DNA from: Cryobacterium sp. Y50
GTDB taxonomy: Bacteria; Actinomycetota; Actinomycetes; Actinomycetales; Microbacteriaceae
DNA length: 64,000 bases
Assembly: GCF_002929805.1 (NCBI RefSeq)
Contig: NZ_PJJM01000100.1
Location: forward strand, 51,680-115,679
Direction: 5' to 3'
Shown here piece by piece: positions 1 to 9,506 of the stretch; the first letter of the stretch is position 1, and each line of letters opens with the position of its first letter. The position numbers were made by a program, and so were the translations under genes. The notes beneath the pieces were generated by a model, which made no database searches, was not told the DNA's origin, and worked only from the letters and a program-made list of their open reading frames with translations.

Positions 1-1875
1 CACAGACGCGGGAGACACCGACGTGGTCGGCGCGGTCGCAGACGCAGAGGGTGCTGATGCCGCCGCGGAAATTGCCGACGTCGGCGCGGGCAACGAGGCC
101 GACGCTGTCGCGTCGGGTGTCGGCACGGTCGCGGCCGTCGAGGCGCTCGAATCAGCGTCGGCTCCAGCGAGTGGCGACGGGGTCGGATCACGCGTGAGTG
201 CGGCTGGCGCAGGCTCCGCGGCGACGGCCGTCGAGCCGCCGGACGATGCACTCGGCGAGGATGTTTCGCGGCCGGAATCGACACGCGCGATGAACTTGAC
301 CTGAAGTCCGAGTACGGCGACGATCGCGGTGCGCAGAAAGTCGCTCGTTCCCATTCCGGGAACCTTCTGCTGCTTGAAACTGTCGACGTCGGCCTGGCTC
401 GGGAACGACAGAGCGAGCACGTCACCGTTCAGGCTGAGCACGTGCGCGGTGTAGACGACCAGCCACGCGGTGGTCTTCTCGTTCTTGACGACTTCGACAA
501 TTTCGGGCCAGGCATCTTTGAGCTGCTGAAGCGTGACGGGAGCGCCGGGAACCGCCGCCGGTCGTACCGACACCAGCGCTACAACAGGCCCAGCAGTCGA
601 AACAGGCCCAGCAGTCGAAACGGGCACAGCAGTAGCAGCGGGCACAGCAGCTGCAACGGGGGCGACGATTGCAGTAATAGGCGCCACCGCAGCGACCGCT
701 CCGACTCCGTCGACTCCGATGCGACGCTCGAGCCGCTCGACTCGGGCGAGCGCGCCGCGCGTCGTGTCATCGGTCGCGGGAATCAGGGCGCGTGCGATCA
801 TGAGTTCGAGGTGCAGGCGCGGCGAGGTGGCCCCGCTCATTTCGGTGAGCGCGGCGTTGAGAATGTCGGCGGTGCGCGAGAGTTCGGCCGGTCCGAAAGC
901 GGATGCCTGCACGCTCATGCGCTCCAGCTCGTCCTGCGGTACCCCGCGCAGCACCGCTGCAGCTCCCGCGACGCTCGTGGCCGCGACGATGATGAGGTCT
1001 CGCATCCGTTCCAGGAGGTCTTCAACAAACCGGCGCGGATCTTGCCCGGTTTGAATGACCCGGTCGACGGCGTCGAACGCGGCAGCGGAATCGCGAGCTC
1101 CGATGGCGTCGACGGCTTCGTCGAGCAGCGAGGCGCTCGTGTATCCGAGCAGGGCGACAGCGCGTTCGTACTCGATGGACTGCCCGTCGGCCCCGGCCAT
1201 GAGCTGGTCGAGCAGCGACAGGGTGTCGCGCGGCGAACCTCCGCCGGCACGCACGACGAGCGGCAGCACGCCGGGAGCGACGACCATCTTCTCGACGTCA
1301 CACATCTGCTGCACGTATTCGAGCATCGGACCCGGCGGCACCAGCCGGAACGGATAGTGATGGGTACGCGAACGGATGGTGCCGATCACCTTTTCGGGTT
1401 CGGTCGTCGCGAAGATGAACTTCACGTGTTCCGGTGGCTCTTCGACGATCTTGAGCAGTGCATTGAAGCCCTGCGGCGTCACCATGTGCGCCTCGTCGAG
1501 GATGAAGATCTTGTAGCGGTCGCGAGCGGGCGCGAAGATGGCGCGCTCGCGAATGTCGCGGGCATCGTCGACACCGTTGTGGCTCGCCGCGTCGATTTCA
1601 ACGACGTCGAGCGACCCCCCGCCGTCGCGGGCGAGCTCGACGCAGCTCGGGCAGACGCCGCACGGAGTGTCGGTGGGGCCCTCGGCACAGTTCAGGCAGC
1701 GGGCCAGGATGCGCGCGCTCGTGGTCTTGCCACAGCCGCGCGGGCCACTGAACAGATAGGCGTGATTCACCCGATTGGTGCGAAGCGCCGTCATCAGCGG
1801 ATCAGTCACTTGGGACTGGCCGATCATCTCGGCAAAGGTCTCTGGCCGGTAGCGGCGATACAGGGCGGTAACCAC
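1..1875 (-). CDS. dnaX: DNA polymerase III subunits gamma/tau (3' end outside window)
   Basis: Clamp-loader ATPase of the replicative polymerase. The frame starts at a GTG (VVTALYRRYRPETF) and runs 625 codons without a stop to the window edge, so the C-terminus is missing. Seen in order: Walker A GPRGCGKTTSA near residue 45, the four-Cys zinc module CLNCAEGPTDTPCGVCPSC, the DEAH Walker B motif, and the sensor region with SPRDTLSLLDQ. After about residue 400 comes the tau region: a low-complexity Ala/Val/Pro stretch with short tandem repeats (about 580-660) and then a folded segment (VPGMGTSDFLRTAIVAV) that resembles the polymerase-binding part of tau. Past that, an Ala/Asp/Val-rich tail runs off the window. 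Family identity is clear; whether a gamma form is made by frameshifting cannot be judged. Confidence 0.96.
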   Translation of the reverse strand, partial: MVTALYRRYRPETFAEMIGQSQVTDPLMTALRTNRVNHAYLFSGPRGCGKTTSARILARCLNCAEGPTDTPCGVCPSCVELARDGGGSLDVVEIDAASHNGVDDARDIRERAIFAPARDRYKIFILDEAHMVTPQGFNALLKIVEEPPEHVKFIFATTEPEKVIGTIRSRTHHYPFRLVPPGPMLEYVQQMCDVEKMVVAPGVLPLVVRAGGGSPRDTLSLLDQLMAGADGQSIEYERAVALLGYTSASLLDEAVDAIGARDSAAAFDAVDRVIQTGQDPRRFVEDLLERMRDLIIVAATSVAGAAAVLRGVPQDELERMSVQASAFGPAELSRTADILNAALTEMSGATSPRLHLELMIARALIPATDDTTRGALARVERLERRIGVDGVGAVAAVAPITAIVAPVAAAVPAATAVPVSTAGPVSTAGPVVALVSVRPAAVPGAPVTLQQLKDAWPEIVEVVKNEKTTAWLVVYTAHVLSLNGDVLALSFPSQADVDSFKQQKVPGMGTSDFLRTAIVAVLGLQVKFIARVDSGRETSSPSASSGGSTAVAAEPAPAALTRDPTPSPLAGADADSSASTAATVPTPDATASASLPAPTSAISAAASAPSASATAPTTSVSPASV

Positions 1876-2185
1876 GCTCTAATGGTACTTGCCCGCACCG
1901 ACACTCGCCCGCCCGCAGGCGTGCGCCTGAATGTCAAGACCCCCGCACCCACGAATGACGTGCGCGGCCGGGCGTGCTTGAGTGCGAAGATCGCGCGCGC
2001 TTAGGCCCAGTTCAGCGTCAAATCGGCCTGAGCGCAGTGACATTTCTCTGCTTTCTGCTGATCGTGACCTGGCTCATAAACAACTTGATGCAGACGGTCA
2101 TACCTGCACGGCTCTGAGCGTGCTCGTGTCGCTCAGTCTGCTGCCGTACACGGCACCGAGCGCACGCCGAGGCCGGCGTGGGCGC
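1876..2185. other. Intergenic gap upstream of dnaX
   Basis: About 310 bases between the dnaX start and the ackA terminator. It must hold the dnaX promoter. I see no convincing gene, RNA or repeat in it; short open frames here have no recognisable product and no good ribosome binding site. Confidence 0.5.
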
Positions 2186-2214
2186 CGCTAGCTCGCGGCA
2201 GCCGCGAGCTAGCG
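2186..2214 (-). terminator. Perfect 13-bp hairpin overlapping the ackA stop codon
   Basis: Arms CGCTAGCTCGCGG and CCGCGAGCTAGCG pair perfectly around a 3-nt loop. The ackA stop codon (minus strand, 2211-2209) lies inside one arm, so ribosome release and hairpin formation overlap. There is no strong T-run, which is common for actinobacterial terminators. The hairpin ends the xfp-pta-ackA transcription direction. Confidence 0.7.
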
Positions 2215-3414
2215 CACCGTAGCCAGGGTCTGGCGGGCTATTTCCATTTCTTCGTTGGTGGGGATGACGAGAACGGTGACCGCAGAATCGTCGGCCGAGA
2301 TACGCCGCGCACCTCGATCCGCAGCGGCGTTGCGCTCCGGATCGATCCGGATTCCGAACGCCTCGAGTTCACCGACCGCGCGAGCACGCACCATGGGGTC
2401 GTTCTCGCCAACTCCCGCCGTGAACGTGACCACGTCGACCCGACCCAGCTGGGCGAAGTAGGCACCCACGTAGTGCTTGAGCCGATGCACATAGACGTCA
2501 ATGGCGAGCTGGGACGGACCATCACCGGACTCCGCTGCCACGATCACGTCGCGCATGTCGCCGCGACCGGTGAGGCCGATCAGCCCGCTTCCGCGGTTCA
2601 GCAGGGTGTCGAGCTCGTCCATGTCGAGACCGGCTCGACGGTGCAGGTGAAACAGCACGCCCGGGTCGATGTCGCCCGAACGGGTGCCCATGACGAGACC
2701 CTCGAGCGGGGTCATGCCCATGCTCGTCTCCACCGATCGGCCGCCGCGCACCGCACACACCGATGCGCCGTTGCCGAGGTGCAGCACAATCTGGTTCAGG
2801 TCAGCCAGCGGACGCTCGACGAATTCCGCGGCGGCACGCGAGACGAAGCTGTGGCTCGTACCGTGAAACCCGTAGCGACGAATGCGGAACCGCTCGGCCA
2901 GGCCCACGTTGATCGCGTAGGTGAACGCCTCTGGCGGAAGGGTCTGGTGAAAGGCTGTGTCGAAGATGGCCACGTGCGACACCGAAGGAAAGGCGATCTC
3001 AGCGGCCACGATGCCCTGCAGCGCGCCCGGGTTGTGCAGCGGCGCGAGCCCGGAGAGCTCGTCGATGTCGCGTTCAACCTGCGGTGTCACGAGTGTCGGC
3101 TCGTGAAAACGAGCCCCGCCGTGCACGACCCGGTGGCCGACCGCGACCGGCGCATGGGTGCTGAGCGAGGGGCCGTGCGAGTGAAAGGCCTCGAGCATGA
3201 CAGCGAAGCCCACCGTGTGGTCGGGAATGGGCAGTTCCTGCCAGGTCTTGGCACCGTCGGCGTCGTCTATGCCGGTTACCGAATGAGACGAGTGCCCCAT
3301 GAGCTCGCCGATACGCTCGACCAAACCGCTCGCGAGGGTGGTCTCGGTGTCCATCTCGATCAGCTGATATTTGAAGGAGCTCGACCCCGAGTTAACGACC
3401 AGAACAGCGGTCAT
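2209..3414 (-). CDS. ackA: Acetate kinase
   Basis: Converts acetyl phosphate and ADP to acetate and ATP in the cytoplasm. The 401-aa product has the usual family length (about 400). It opens with VLVVNSGSSSFKYQL, the family's first phosphate-binding motif, and carries HRVVHGG, FDTAFHQTLP, YGFHGTSH, LHLGNGASV and MGMTPLEGLVMGTRSGDIDP, all standard acetate kinase motifs. Its ATG overlaps the pta stop by 4 bp (ATGA), so the two are translationally coupled. With phosphoketolase upstream, this is the ATP-yielding last step of a phosphoketolase-acetate branch. Confidence 0.98.
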   Translation of the reverse strand: MTAVLVVNSGSSSFKYQLIEMDTETTLASGLVERIGELMGHSSHSVTGIDDADGAKTWQELPIPDHTVGFAVMLEAFHSHGPSLSTHAPVAVGHRVVHGGARFHEPTLVTPQVERDIDELSGLAPLHNPGALQGIVAAEIAFPSVSHVAIFDTAFHQTLPPEAFTYAINVGLAERFRIRRYGFHGTSHSFVSRAAAEFVERPLADLNQIVLHLGNGASVCAVRGGRSVETSMGMTPLEGLVMGTRSGDIDPGVLFHLHRRAGLDMDELDTLLNRGSGLIGLTGRGDMRDVIVAAESGDGPSQLAIDVYVHRLKHYVGAYFAQLGRVDVVTFTAGVGENDPMVRARAVGELEAFGIRIDPERNAAADRGARRISADDSAVTVLVIPTNEEMEIARQTLATVR

Positions 3415-5636
3415 CGGATGGCTCCGGCCGGTGTCGCATCCACTACGGCCGCCAGGGCGGCGGCATCCGTCAGTCCGGCCGCCTGGATGGCGGTAATCGC
3501 CACAGTGTTCACGATGTCCTGCACGAGGGCTCCGCGCGACAGGTCGTTTATCGCCTTGCGCAGACCCTGCAGCACCGGTCCGATCGCGACGGCTCCCGCG
3601 CTGCGCTGTACCGCCTTGTAGGTGTTATTGCCGGTGTTGAGATCGGGAAAGATGAACACCGTGGCGCGGCCAGCCACGTTGGAACCGGGTATCTTGGTGG
3701 CCGCGACCGCGGCATCCGCTGCTGCATCGTATTGAATCGGACCCTCGACCAGCAGGTCGGGCTGGCGCTCACGCACGAGGGCGGTGGCGGTGCGCACCAT
3801 TTGGACGTCGGCGCCCTCACCAGAGGTTCCGGTGGAGTACGACAGCATCGCGATGCGCGGCTCGATGCCGAACTGCACGGCCGTCGCCGCGGCCGAAATG
3901 GCAATGTCGGCGAGCTGCTCGGCTGTCGGTACCGGAATAACGGCGCAGTCGCCGTAGACCAACACGCGGTCGGCGAGCGCCATCAGGAACACGCTCGACA
4001 CCACTCCAACACCGGCCTGGGTCTTGATGATCTCGAAGCTTGGCCGGATGGTGTGCGCAGTCGTGTGCGTTGCACCGGACACCATGCCGTCGGCGAGGCC
4101 CAGCTGCACCATCATCGTGCCGAAATAGCTCACGTCGGTGACGGTTTCATTGGCTTGGTCGAGCGTGATTCCCTTATGTGCTCGCAACTGCATATATTCG
4201 TGGGCGAACTTGATTCGCAGCAGATCGTCGTACGGGCTCACTACGTGGGCTTTGGAAATATCGAGGCCGAGGCCGATCGCGCGCGAGCGCACCTCGAATT
4301 CCTCGCCGAGAATGGTCAGCTCGACGACGTCGCGGGCCAGCAGGGTGGCGGCGGCGCGCAGCACACGGTCATCCTCACCCTCGGGCAGCACGATGTGCTG
4401 GCGGTTCTGGCGCGCGCGCTCGAGCAGGGCGTACTCGAACATGAGCGGCGTGACGACCTCGGCCCGGCTCACATCGAGCCGGTCGAGCAAAGCGGATGCG
4501 TCGACGTGAGTCTCGAACAACGCCAGTGCGGTGTCATGCTTACGCTGCGAGTCGGCCGCGAGACGTCCGCGAGCGCGCGTGATGCGCATGGTCGTGTCGT
4601 AGGAGCCGAGTGATGTTCTGATGATCGGCAGCGAGGGAGCGAGACCCTCCACCAACTGTTGGATCGCCTCGGGCAGCTCGAAGCCGCCATTGAGCACGAT
4701 GCCGGCGATCGACGGGAAGGTTGCGGAGGCGTTGGCCAGCAGCACGGCGAGCAGTACGTCTTCCCGGTCGCCCGGCACGACGACGACGGCGCCTTGAATC
4801 AGGCGCGGCAGCACGTTGACCATCGACATCGCGGCCACGACGACGCCGAGCGCCTCGCGAGCCAGCAGGGCAGGGTCGCCCTTGATCAGGGTTCCCTCGG
4901 TGGCCTCCATGATGCTCTGCATGCTCGGCGCGACGAGGTATGGGTCTTCGGGAATGGCCCAGATCGGCACGCCGAAAGCTCCGCCGGACCGCGCCGGCTG
5001 GGCATTGGTGGTGACCCGCACCGCGTCAATGATGGCCGGCAGCGCATTCTCGTCGGCCCGATTGATGATGACCGCCAAAACGGATGCGTGTTCGTCGCGC
5101 AATTCCGCCAGCGCCACGTCGGTCTGCTGGGCGATGTCCGTGCAGGAGCGGGCGTCGCTCTGACCAAGACGTTCGCCCTCGCCCGGGCCGATTCGGCCAC
5201 CGAGCACGAGCAGCACGGGAGCGCCGAGGTTTGCCGCGATGCGCGCGTTGAAGGCGAGTTCGGTGGGGCTGCCGACGTCGGTGTAATCGCTGCCGATGAC
5301 GACGACGGTGTCACAGTTGGCCTCGATTGCTTTGTACCGCGCAACGATGCGGGCCAGTGCGGCGTCTGGATCGGTGTTGACGTCGTCGTAACTGACACCG
5401 ATGCTCTGCTCGTAGGTTTGTCCGGCGGCGGCGCCGGGGCCGGCGTTCGCATGCAGGTGTCGAAGAAGAAGCTCGACGACATAGTCGGGCTCGGTTGCGG
5501 TGCGGGCGACCGGGCGGAACACACCGACCCGCTCCACGAGATGGGTGAGCGTGTCGAGCACGCCGAGCGCGATCGTCGACTTGCCGGTATTGCCTTCTGC
5601 GCTGGTGATATAGATGCTTCGAGCCACGGTGTCCAT
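3411..5636 (-). CDS. pta: Phosphate acetyltransferase, long form
   Basis: Interconverts acetyl-CoA and acetyl phosphate. At 741 aa this is the long, E. coli-like type. The N-terminal half is a DRTGG/BioD-like P-loop region with GNTGKSTIALGV near residue 16, and the C-terminal ~330 aa are the catalytic PTA domain (VLPEGEDDRVLRAA, MVSGATHTTAHTIRP, MLSYSTGTSGEG, FPDLNTGNN). The ATG start at 5636 gives MDTVARSIYITSAEGNTGKS. It overlaps ackA by 4 bp and lies 100 bp after xfp, so all three may be co-transcribed. Family known; operon inferred from spacing and orientation. Confidence 0.97.
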   Translation of the reverse strand: MDTVARSIYITSAEGNTGKSTIALGVLDTLTHLVERVGVFRPVARTATEPDYVVELLLRHLHANAGPGAAAGQTYEQSIGVSYDDVNTDPDAALARIVARYKAIEANCDTVVVIGSDYTDVGSPTELAFNARIAANLGAPVLLVLGGRIGPGEGERLGQSDARSCTDIAQQTDVALAELRDEHASVLAVIINRADENALPAIIDAVRVTTNAQPARSGGAFGVPIWAIPEDPYLVAPSMQSIMEATEGTLIKGDPALLAREALGVVVAAMSMVNVLPRLIQGAVVVVPGDREDVLLAVLLANASATFPSIAGIVLNGGFELPEAIQQLVEGLAPSLPIIRTSLGSYDTTMRITRARGRLAADSQRKHDTALALFETHVDASALLDRLDVSRAEVVTPLMFEYALLERARQNRQHIVLPEGEDDRVLRAAATLLARDVVELTILGEEFEVRSRAIGLGLDISKAHVVSPYDDLLRIKFAHEYMQLRAHKGITLDQANETVTDVSYFGTMMVQLGLADGMVSGATHTTAHTIRPSFEIIKTQAGVGVVSSVFLMALADRVLVYGDCAVIPVPTAEQLADIAISAAATAVQFGIEPRIAMLSYSTGTSGEGADVQMVRTATALVRERQPDLLVEGPIQYDAAADAAVAATKIPGSNVAGRATVFIFPDLNTGNNTYKAVQRSAGAVAIGPVLQGLRKAINDLSRGALVQDIVNTVAITAIQAAGLTDAAALAAVVDATPAGAIR

Positions 5637-5736
5637 TCAAGCTTATTCAAATTGGGAGTGCGCCGGCGAGATCATAGAGGTAAGTCGTGATCCACGCTAT
5701 ACCGAGTTTGGGTTGGTCGATGGCGGTCGAGTTGGG

Positions 5737-8208
5737 TTAGACATTGTCGCTACCGGTCGAGGTGGCGCGGGGGGCGGCATCCGCTCGGGAAGACCAAGAC
5801 CAGTCGGTGATGGCGGGCAGGTCTTCGCCGTGGTCTCGGGTATATTGGCGCGCGGTCAAGCGGGCGTCTTGCATCCGCTGTCGGAGGAGGCCGGCACGCG
5901 CGGCGAGACCGGGGGTGCGGTCGATGACGTCCATGACGAGGTGATAACGGTCGAGGTCGTTGAGCATGACCATGTCGAACGGAGTCGTCGTGGTGCCGAT
6001 CTCCTTGTAGCCGCGGGCGTGCAGGTTGTCGTGGCCGTGGCGCTTGTAGGTGAGCCGATGGATCAGCCACGGATACCCGTGATAGGCGAAAATGATCGGC
6101 TTGTCGGGTGTGAAAACGGCGTCGAAGGCGCTGTCACTCAGGCCGTGCGGGTGGTCATCCGCCGACTGCAGCCGCATCAGGTCGACGACGTTCACGACCC
6201 GCACGCAGAGATCTGGCAGGTTCTCACGCAGAATCTTGGCGGCGGCGAGCACCTCGAGCGTCGGCACATCACCGGCGGCGGCGAGCACGACATCGGGCTC
6301 CTGACCGGCGATTTCGGTTCCGGCCCAGTCAAAGATTCCGAGGCCCCGGGTGCAGTGTGCAACGGCCTCCTCCATGGTGAGTAGGTTCGGCGCCGGCTGC
6401 TTGCCGGCCACGACGACGTTGACATAGTTGACGCTGCGCAAGCAGTGGTCGTAGGTGGAGAGCAGCGTGTTCGTGTCGAAGGGCAGGTAAACCCGCACGA
6501 CGTCGGCGCTCTTGTTGACGACGTGGTCGATGAATCCGGGATCCTGGTGGCTGAACCCGTTGTGATCCTGCCGCCAGACGTGCGAGCTCAGCAGGTAGTT
6601 CAGGCTCGCGATCGGCGCCCGCCACGGGATCTCGGCAGTCACTTTGAGCCACTTGGCGTGCTGGTTGAACATCGAATCGACGATGTGAATGAACGCCTCG
6701 TAGCAGTTGAACAGCCCGTGCCGCCCGGTCAACAAGTAGCCCTCAAGCCAGCCCTGGCACTGGTGTTCGCTCAGCATCTCCATGACGCGGCCGGCCCGGG
6801 CGAGGTTGGTGTCGCCGGGCCGAAGCTCGGCGTTCCACTGCTTGTCCGTCGCCGCGTAGACCGCCGGAGCTAGTCGGTTCGAGGCGGTTTCATCCGGCCC
6901 GAAGATGCGAAAGTTGTCCGGGTTTAAGCGGATGACCTCAGCCAGGTAGCCGCCCAGCACGCGCGTCGCCTCATTGAGCGTTGCGCCCGGCTCCGGCACG
7001 TCCACGGCGAAATCGCGAAAGTCGGGCAGGCGCAGATCCTTGCGGAGGAGTCCGCCGTTGGCGACCGGGTTGGCGCTCATGCGCAGGTCGCCTTGAGGGG
7101 CCAGGGCGCGAATCTGTTCCACGGGAGCACCGTTTTGGTCAAACAGTTCTGCGGGACGGTAGGACAGCATCCACTCTTCGAGCAGGGCCGTGTGCGCCGG
7201 GGTGTCGCGGGCGTTGGCCAGTGGAACCTGGTGCGCGCGCCAGGTGTTTTCGACCTGCACGCCATCGATGACGGCGGGGCAAGTCCAGCCCTTGGGGGTG
7301 CGGAGGATGATCATGGGCCAGCGCGGACGGGCGAAATCCTCGTTGTTTTGGTCGGCCTGAGCAGCTGCTGCCTTGATCTCGGCGATCTGGTTGAGCACCA
7401 GGTCGAGGGTCGCGGCCATGCGCGCGTGCACGAGCATCGGGTCTTCGCCGTCAAAGCCACCGGAGACGATGTAAGGAGTGTGACCGTAGCCGCGCATGAG
7501 GTCGAGAAGCTCGTCCTCGGGAATGCGGGCGAGCACGGTGGGGTTGGCGATCTTGTAACCGTTGAGGTGCAAAATAGGCAGCACGACGCCGTCCTGCAGC
7601 GGATCGAGGAACTTGTTGGAGTGCCAGCTGGTCGCGAGCGGGCCAGTTTCAGCCTCGCCGTCGCCGACCACCGCCGCCACGAGCAGATTGGGGTTGTCGA
7701 ACGCGGCCCCGTAGGCGTGGCTGAGGGCGTAGCCGAGTTCACCGCCTTCGTGGATGGACCCGGGCAGCTCGGGCGAGGCGTGGCTGGGGATTCCGCCGGG
7801 AAAGGAGAACTGGCGAAACAGCTTCTGCACACCGGTGGCGTTCTGCTCGATGTCGGCGTAGACCTCGGTGTAGGTGCCGTCAAGATAGGCGTTGGCGACC
7901 ATTCCGGGGCCACCGTGACCGGGGCCGGTGATGTAGATGGTGCTCTGGCTGCGCTCCTGGATGGCGCGGTTCAGGTGCGCGTAGAGAAAGTTGAGGCCGG
8001 GCGTTGTGCCCCAATGGCCAAGCAGGCGCGGCTTGACATGCTCGAGGGTGAGCGGCTCGGTGAGCAGGGCGTCGTCGAGCAGGTAGATCTGGCCGACGGT
8101 GAGGTAGTTCGCGGCCCGCCACCAGGCGTCGATACTGCTCAGCGCCTCAGCGCTGAGCAGTACAGGCGCGCGCGAGGGCCAGGTCATGGTGCCGGATTCG
8201 TTGATCAT
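5737..8208 (-). CDS. xfp: Xylulose-5-phosphate/fructose-6-phosphate phosphoketolase
   Basis: Thiamine-diphosphate enzyme that cleaves xylulose-5-P or fructose-6-P with phosphate to acetyl-P plus glyceraldehyde-3-P or erythrose-4-P. The product is 823 aa, the normal family length. Visible family motifs: [109 protein letters not shown] and [14 protein letters not shown] start it at ATG 8208 because GGAGGA sits 6 bases upstream; a longer in-frame start at 8229 has no such site. Acetyl-P made here is the direct substrate of the AckA and Pta encoded downstream. Confidence 0.97.
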   Translation of the reverse strand: MINESGTMTWPSRAPVLLSAEALSSIDAWWRAANYLTVGQIYLLDDALLTEPLTLEHVKPRLLGHWGTTPGLNFLYAHLNRAIQERSQSTIYITGPGHGGPGMVANAYLDGTYTEVYADIEQNATGVQKLFRQFSFPGGIPSHASPELPGSIHEGGELGYALSHAYGAAFDNPNLLVAAVVGDGEAETGPLATSWHSNKFLDPLQDGVVLPILHLNGYKIANPTVLARIPEDELLDLMRGYGHTPYIVSGGFDGEDPMLVHARMAATLDLVLNQIAEIKAAAAQADQNNEDFARPRWPMIILRTPKGWTCPAVIDGVQVENTWRAHQVPLANARDTPAHTALLEEWMLSYRPAELFDQNGAPVEQIRALAPQGDLRMSANPVANGGLLRKDLRLPDFRDFAVDVPEPGATLNEATRVLGGYLAEVIRLNPDNFRIFGPDETASNRLAPAVYAATDKQWNAELRPGDTNLARAGRVMEMLSEHQCQGWLEGYLLTGRHGLFNCYEAFIHIVDSMFNQHAKWLKVTAEIPWRAPIASLNYLLSSHVWRQDHNGFSHQDPGFIDHVVNKSADVVRVYLPFDTNTLLSTYDHCLRSVNYVNVVVAGKQPAPNLLTMEEAVAHCTRGLGIFDWAGTEIAGQEPDVVLAAAGDVPTLEVLAAAKILRENLPDLCVRVVNVVDLMRLQSADDHPHGLSDSAFDAVFTPDKPIIFAYHGYPWLIHRLTYKRHGHDNLHARGYKEIGTTTTPFDMVMLNDLDRYHLVMDVIDRTPGLAARAGLLRQRMQDARLTARQYTRDHGEDLPAITDWSWSSRADAAPRATSTGSDNV

Positions 8209-8417
8209 CGGTCCTCCGCATCGTGGCACGGCGACATAGCCGCGCTACTTCAATCCTATGGAGCCATAAAGGCAAAGCTCAGTGCCAAAGGTCCCGCTTT
8301 TTGCATGATCGGCCCAATGGGGGCCAAGAATTCATACGATCTGCGCGCGAAAGAGGTTGCCACGCAGGTACCGAAGCAACCGTTTACCCGCTTTCGCGGC
8401 CGTGTGGGCATAGAAAA

Positions 8418-8505
8418 GACTCCTCGCGCACCCGCCAGAGCCCGGTTACCCTTGCTACGTTTCCGTCCTGGGGGAATTGGCCGAGATGGCGCCACGCGAG
8501 GAGCC
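8418..8505 (-). ncRNA. ffs: Small signal recognition particle RNA (4.5S/SRP RNA)
   Basis: On the minus strand the sequence contains CAGG-ACG-GAAA-CGT-AGCA (8453-8470), the universal SRP RNA apical hairpin: tetraloop, symmetric loop and asymmetric AGCA/CAGG loop that bind Ffh. The outer ends pair through CTCCTCGCG (8495-8503 strand) and CGCGAGGAG (8420-8428 strand), giving a rod of about 88 nt, the right size for the bacterial small SRP RNA. An AGTCTTTTC stretch follows at the 3' end and could act as terminator. Exact ends are uncertain by a few bases. Confidence 0.92.
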
Positions 8506-8616
8506 GACCCTTAGTTTAGGGCACGCGACGAGACTGCACCAACCGAAGGTGGCGGCAGCATCTGCTAGGAACAGGTAAGATTCTGTGGTGCCGTTGCTTT
8601 ATTGAAACGGCGGCCA

Positions 8617-8701
8617 GGAGAATTCGCCTAGTGGCCTATGGCGCACGCTTGGAAAGCGTGTTGGGTGAAAGCCCTCGGGGGTTCGAATCCCCCATTCTCC
8701 G
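8617..8701 (+). tRNA. tRNA-Ser (anticodon GGA)
   Basis: Acceptor stem GGAGAAT pairs with ATTCTCC, followed by discriminator G. The anticodon stem CACGC/GCGTG encloses loop TTGGAAA, so the anticodon is GGA (reads UCC/UCU). There is a long variable arm typical of tRNA-Ser and a T-arm GGGGGTTCGAATCCCCC. The total is 85 nt and no CCA is encoded. It is divergent from the SRP RNA gene, and a degenerate copy of its 3' half follows directly. Confidence 0.97.
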
Positions 8702-8712
8702 CAAGTACCAAC

Positions 8713-8771
8713 GCAGCGTGTCGGGTGACGCACGACACCCATTCGCGGGGTTCGAATCCCCCATTCTCCGC
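8713..8771 (+). repeat. Degenerate duplicate of the tRNA-Ser 3' half
   Basis: The 25 bases ending the tRNA plus one base (8678-8702) recur exactly at 8747-8771, covering the T-arm, acceptor 3' strand and discriminator. The similarity extends upstream less well: AGCGTGTTGGGTGA in the tRNA against AGCGTGTCGGGTGA here, with the variable arm altered. The copy has no acceptor 5' strand or D-arm and cannot be a tRNA. It looks like the scar of a site-specific integration into the tRNA 3' end, or a local tandem duplication. Confidence 0.85.
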
Positions 8772-8820
8772 CAAGGTTCCCTGATTCACGGGGCCGGCTT
8801 TCTCAGACAGCCAGCAAACG

Positions 8821-9333
8821 CTAACCGGCAGCGCGGTCGGCCAGGCCTCGCACGAAGGCGGCCTGGCCGGCGTGCTGCAGGTCGTCGGAGAGCACGCTCG
8901 CGAGGCGCACGCCGACGGTGACCGCGGGGGTCCAGGAATCGTCGATGACCCGGTCGAGATCGGCCTCGGCGAGGGTGCCCAGGTATGCCACGGTCGCGGT
9001 GTGCACGGCGTCGTAGTAGCCGCCGAGCAGCTCGGCGTCGGCGCGAACGGCCGCGACATCGGCCGAGGTGTGTCCATAGCCGGTGGCCGTCGGCCCGAAC
9101 GGAAGGTCGAATCGTTCGACCCAGCCCTGGCCGGTGTACACCTGCGCGGTGCCCGCGAGGTCGGCGAGGTGGTCGTCCTGCACGCGGGACAGGTGCCAGG
9201 TGAGCCAGGCGATGGTGTTGGTGTCAGCATCCGCTCGAAAAGTCAGTGTGGCGACGGACGCACCCTTGAGGGTCTTGCGCACGGTGCCCTGGATGCGGGT
9301 GAATTCTTCGATCAGCAATTCAGACGGGGTCAT
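8821..9333 (-). CDS. DinB/DUF664-family protein
   Basis: 170-aa predicted four-helix protein. It opens MTPSELLIEEFTRIQGTVRK and contains IAWLTWHLSRVQDDHL and LQHAGQAAFVRG, whose spaced histidines fit the metal-binding helices of the DinB/DUF664 superfamily. Members of this group include mycothiol- or bacillithiol-dependent transferases and many proteins of unknown role. The gene stands alone, minus strand, directly after the tRNA-Ser duplicate and transcribed toward it. ATG 9333 follows a CAAGGAG-type site. Superfamily placement is confident; the reaction is unknown. Confidence 0.8.
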   Translation of the reverse strand: MTPSELLIEEFTRIQGTVRKTLKGASVATLTFRADADTNTIAWLTWHLSRVQDDHLADLAGTAQVYTGQGWVERFDLPFGPTATGYGHTSADVAAVRADAELLGGYYDAVHTATVAYLGTLAEADLDRVIDDSWTPAVTVGVRLASVLSDDLQHAGQAAFVRGLADRAAG

Positions 9334-9506
9334 AAATCTCCTTGGTCGGTTCTGCCACCGTACTCCCGCGCTACGCCGTGATGCTGTTGTAATAAGTATT
9401 TAGCCGACGGATACCGCCTGTCTTCCAGCTCGAAACACTGCGGGAATAAGCTGACATTTCACTAGTCATTTCCTCCCTGCAGGCCCTTGTTGGAGTTGGC
9501 TCCTGC

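Noticed and set aside
442..2004. Long open frame on the plus strand opposite dnaX (and similar long antisense frames opposite ackA, pta, xfp, narH, narG and others)
   Set aside because: In high-GC DNA the frame opposite a real gene stays open. Their translations are Arg/His/Gly-rich with no family motifs, and the opposite strand holds clear conserved genes.
8628..9230. Minus-strand frame containing two AENGGFEPP segments
   Set aside because: These residues come from reading the T-arm and acceptor of tRNA-Ser and of its 3' duplicate in reverse. It is a known annotation artefact and not a protein.
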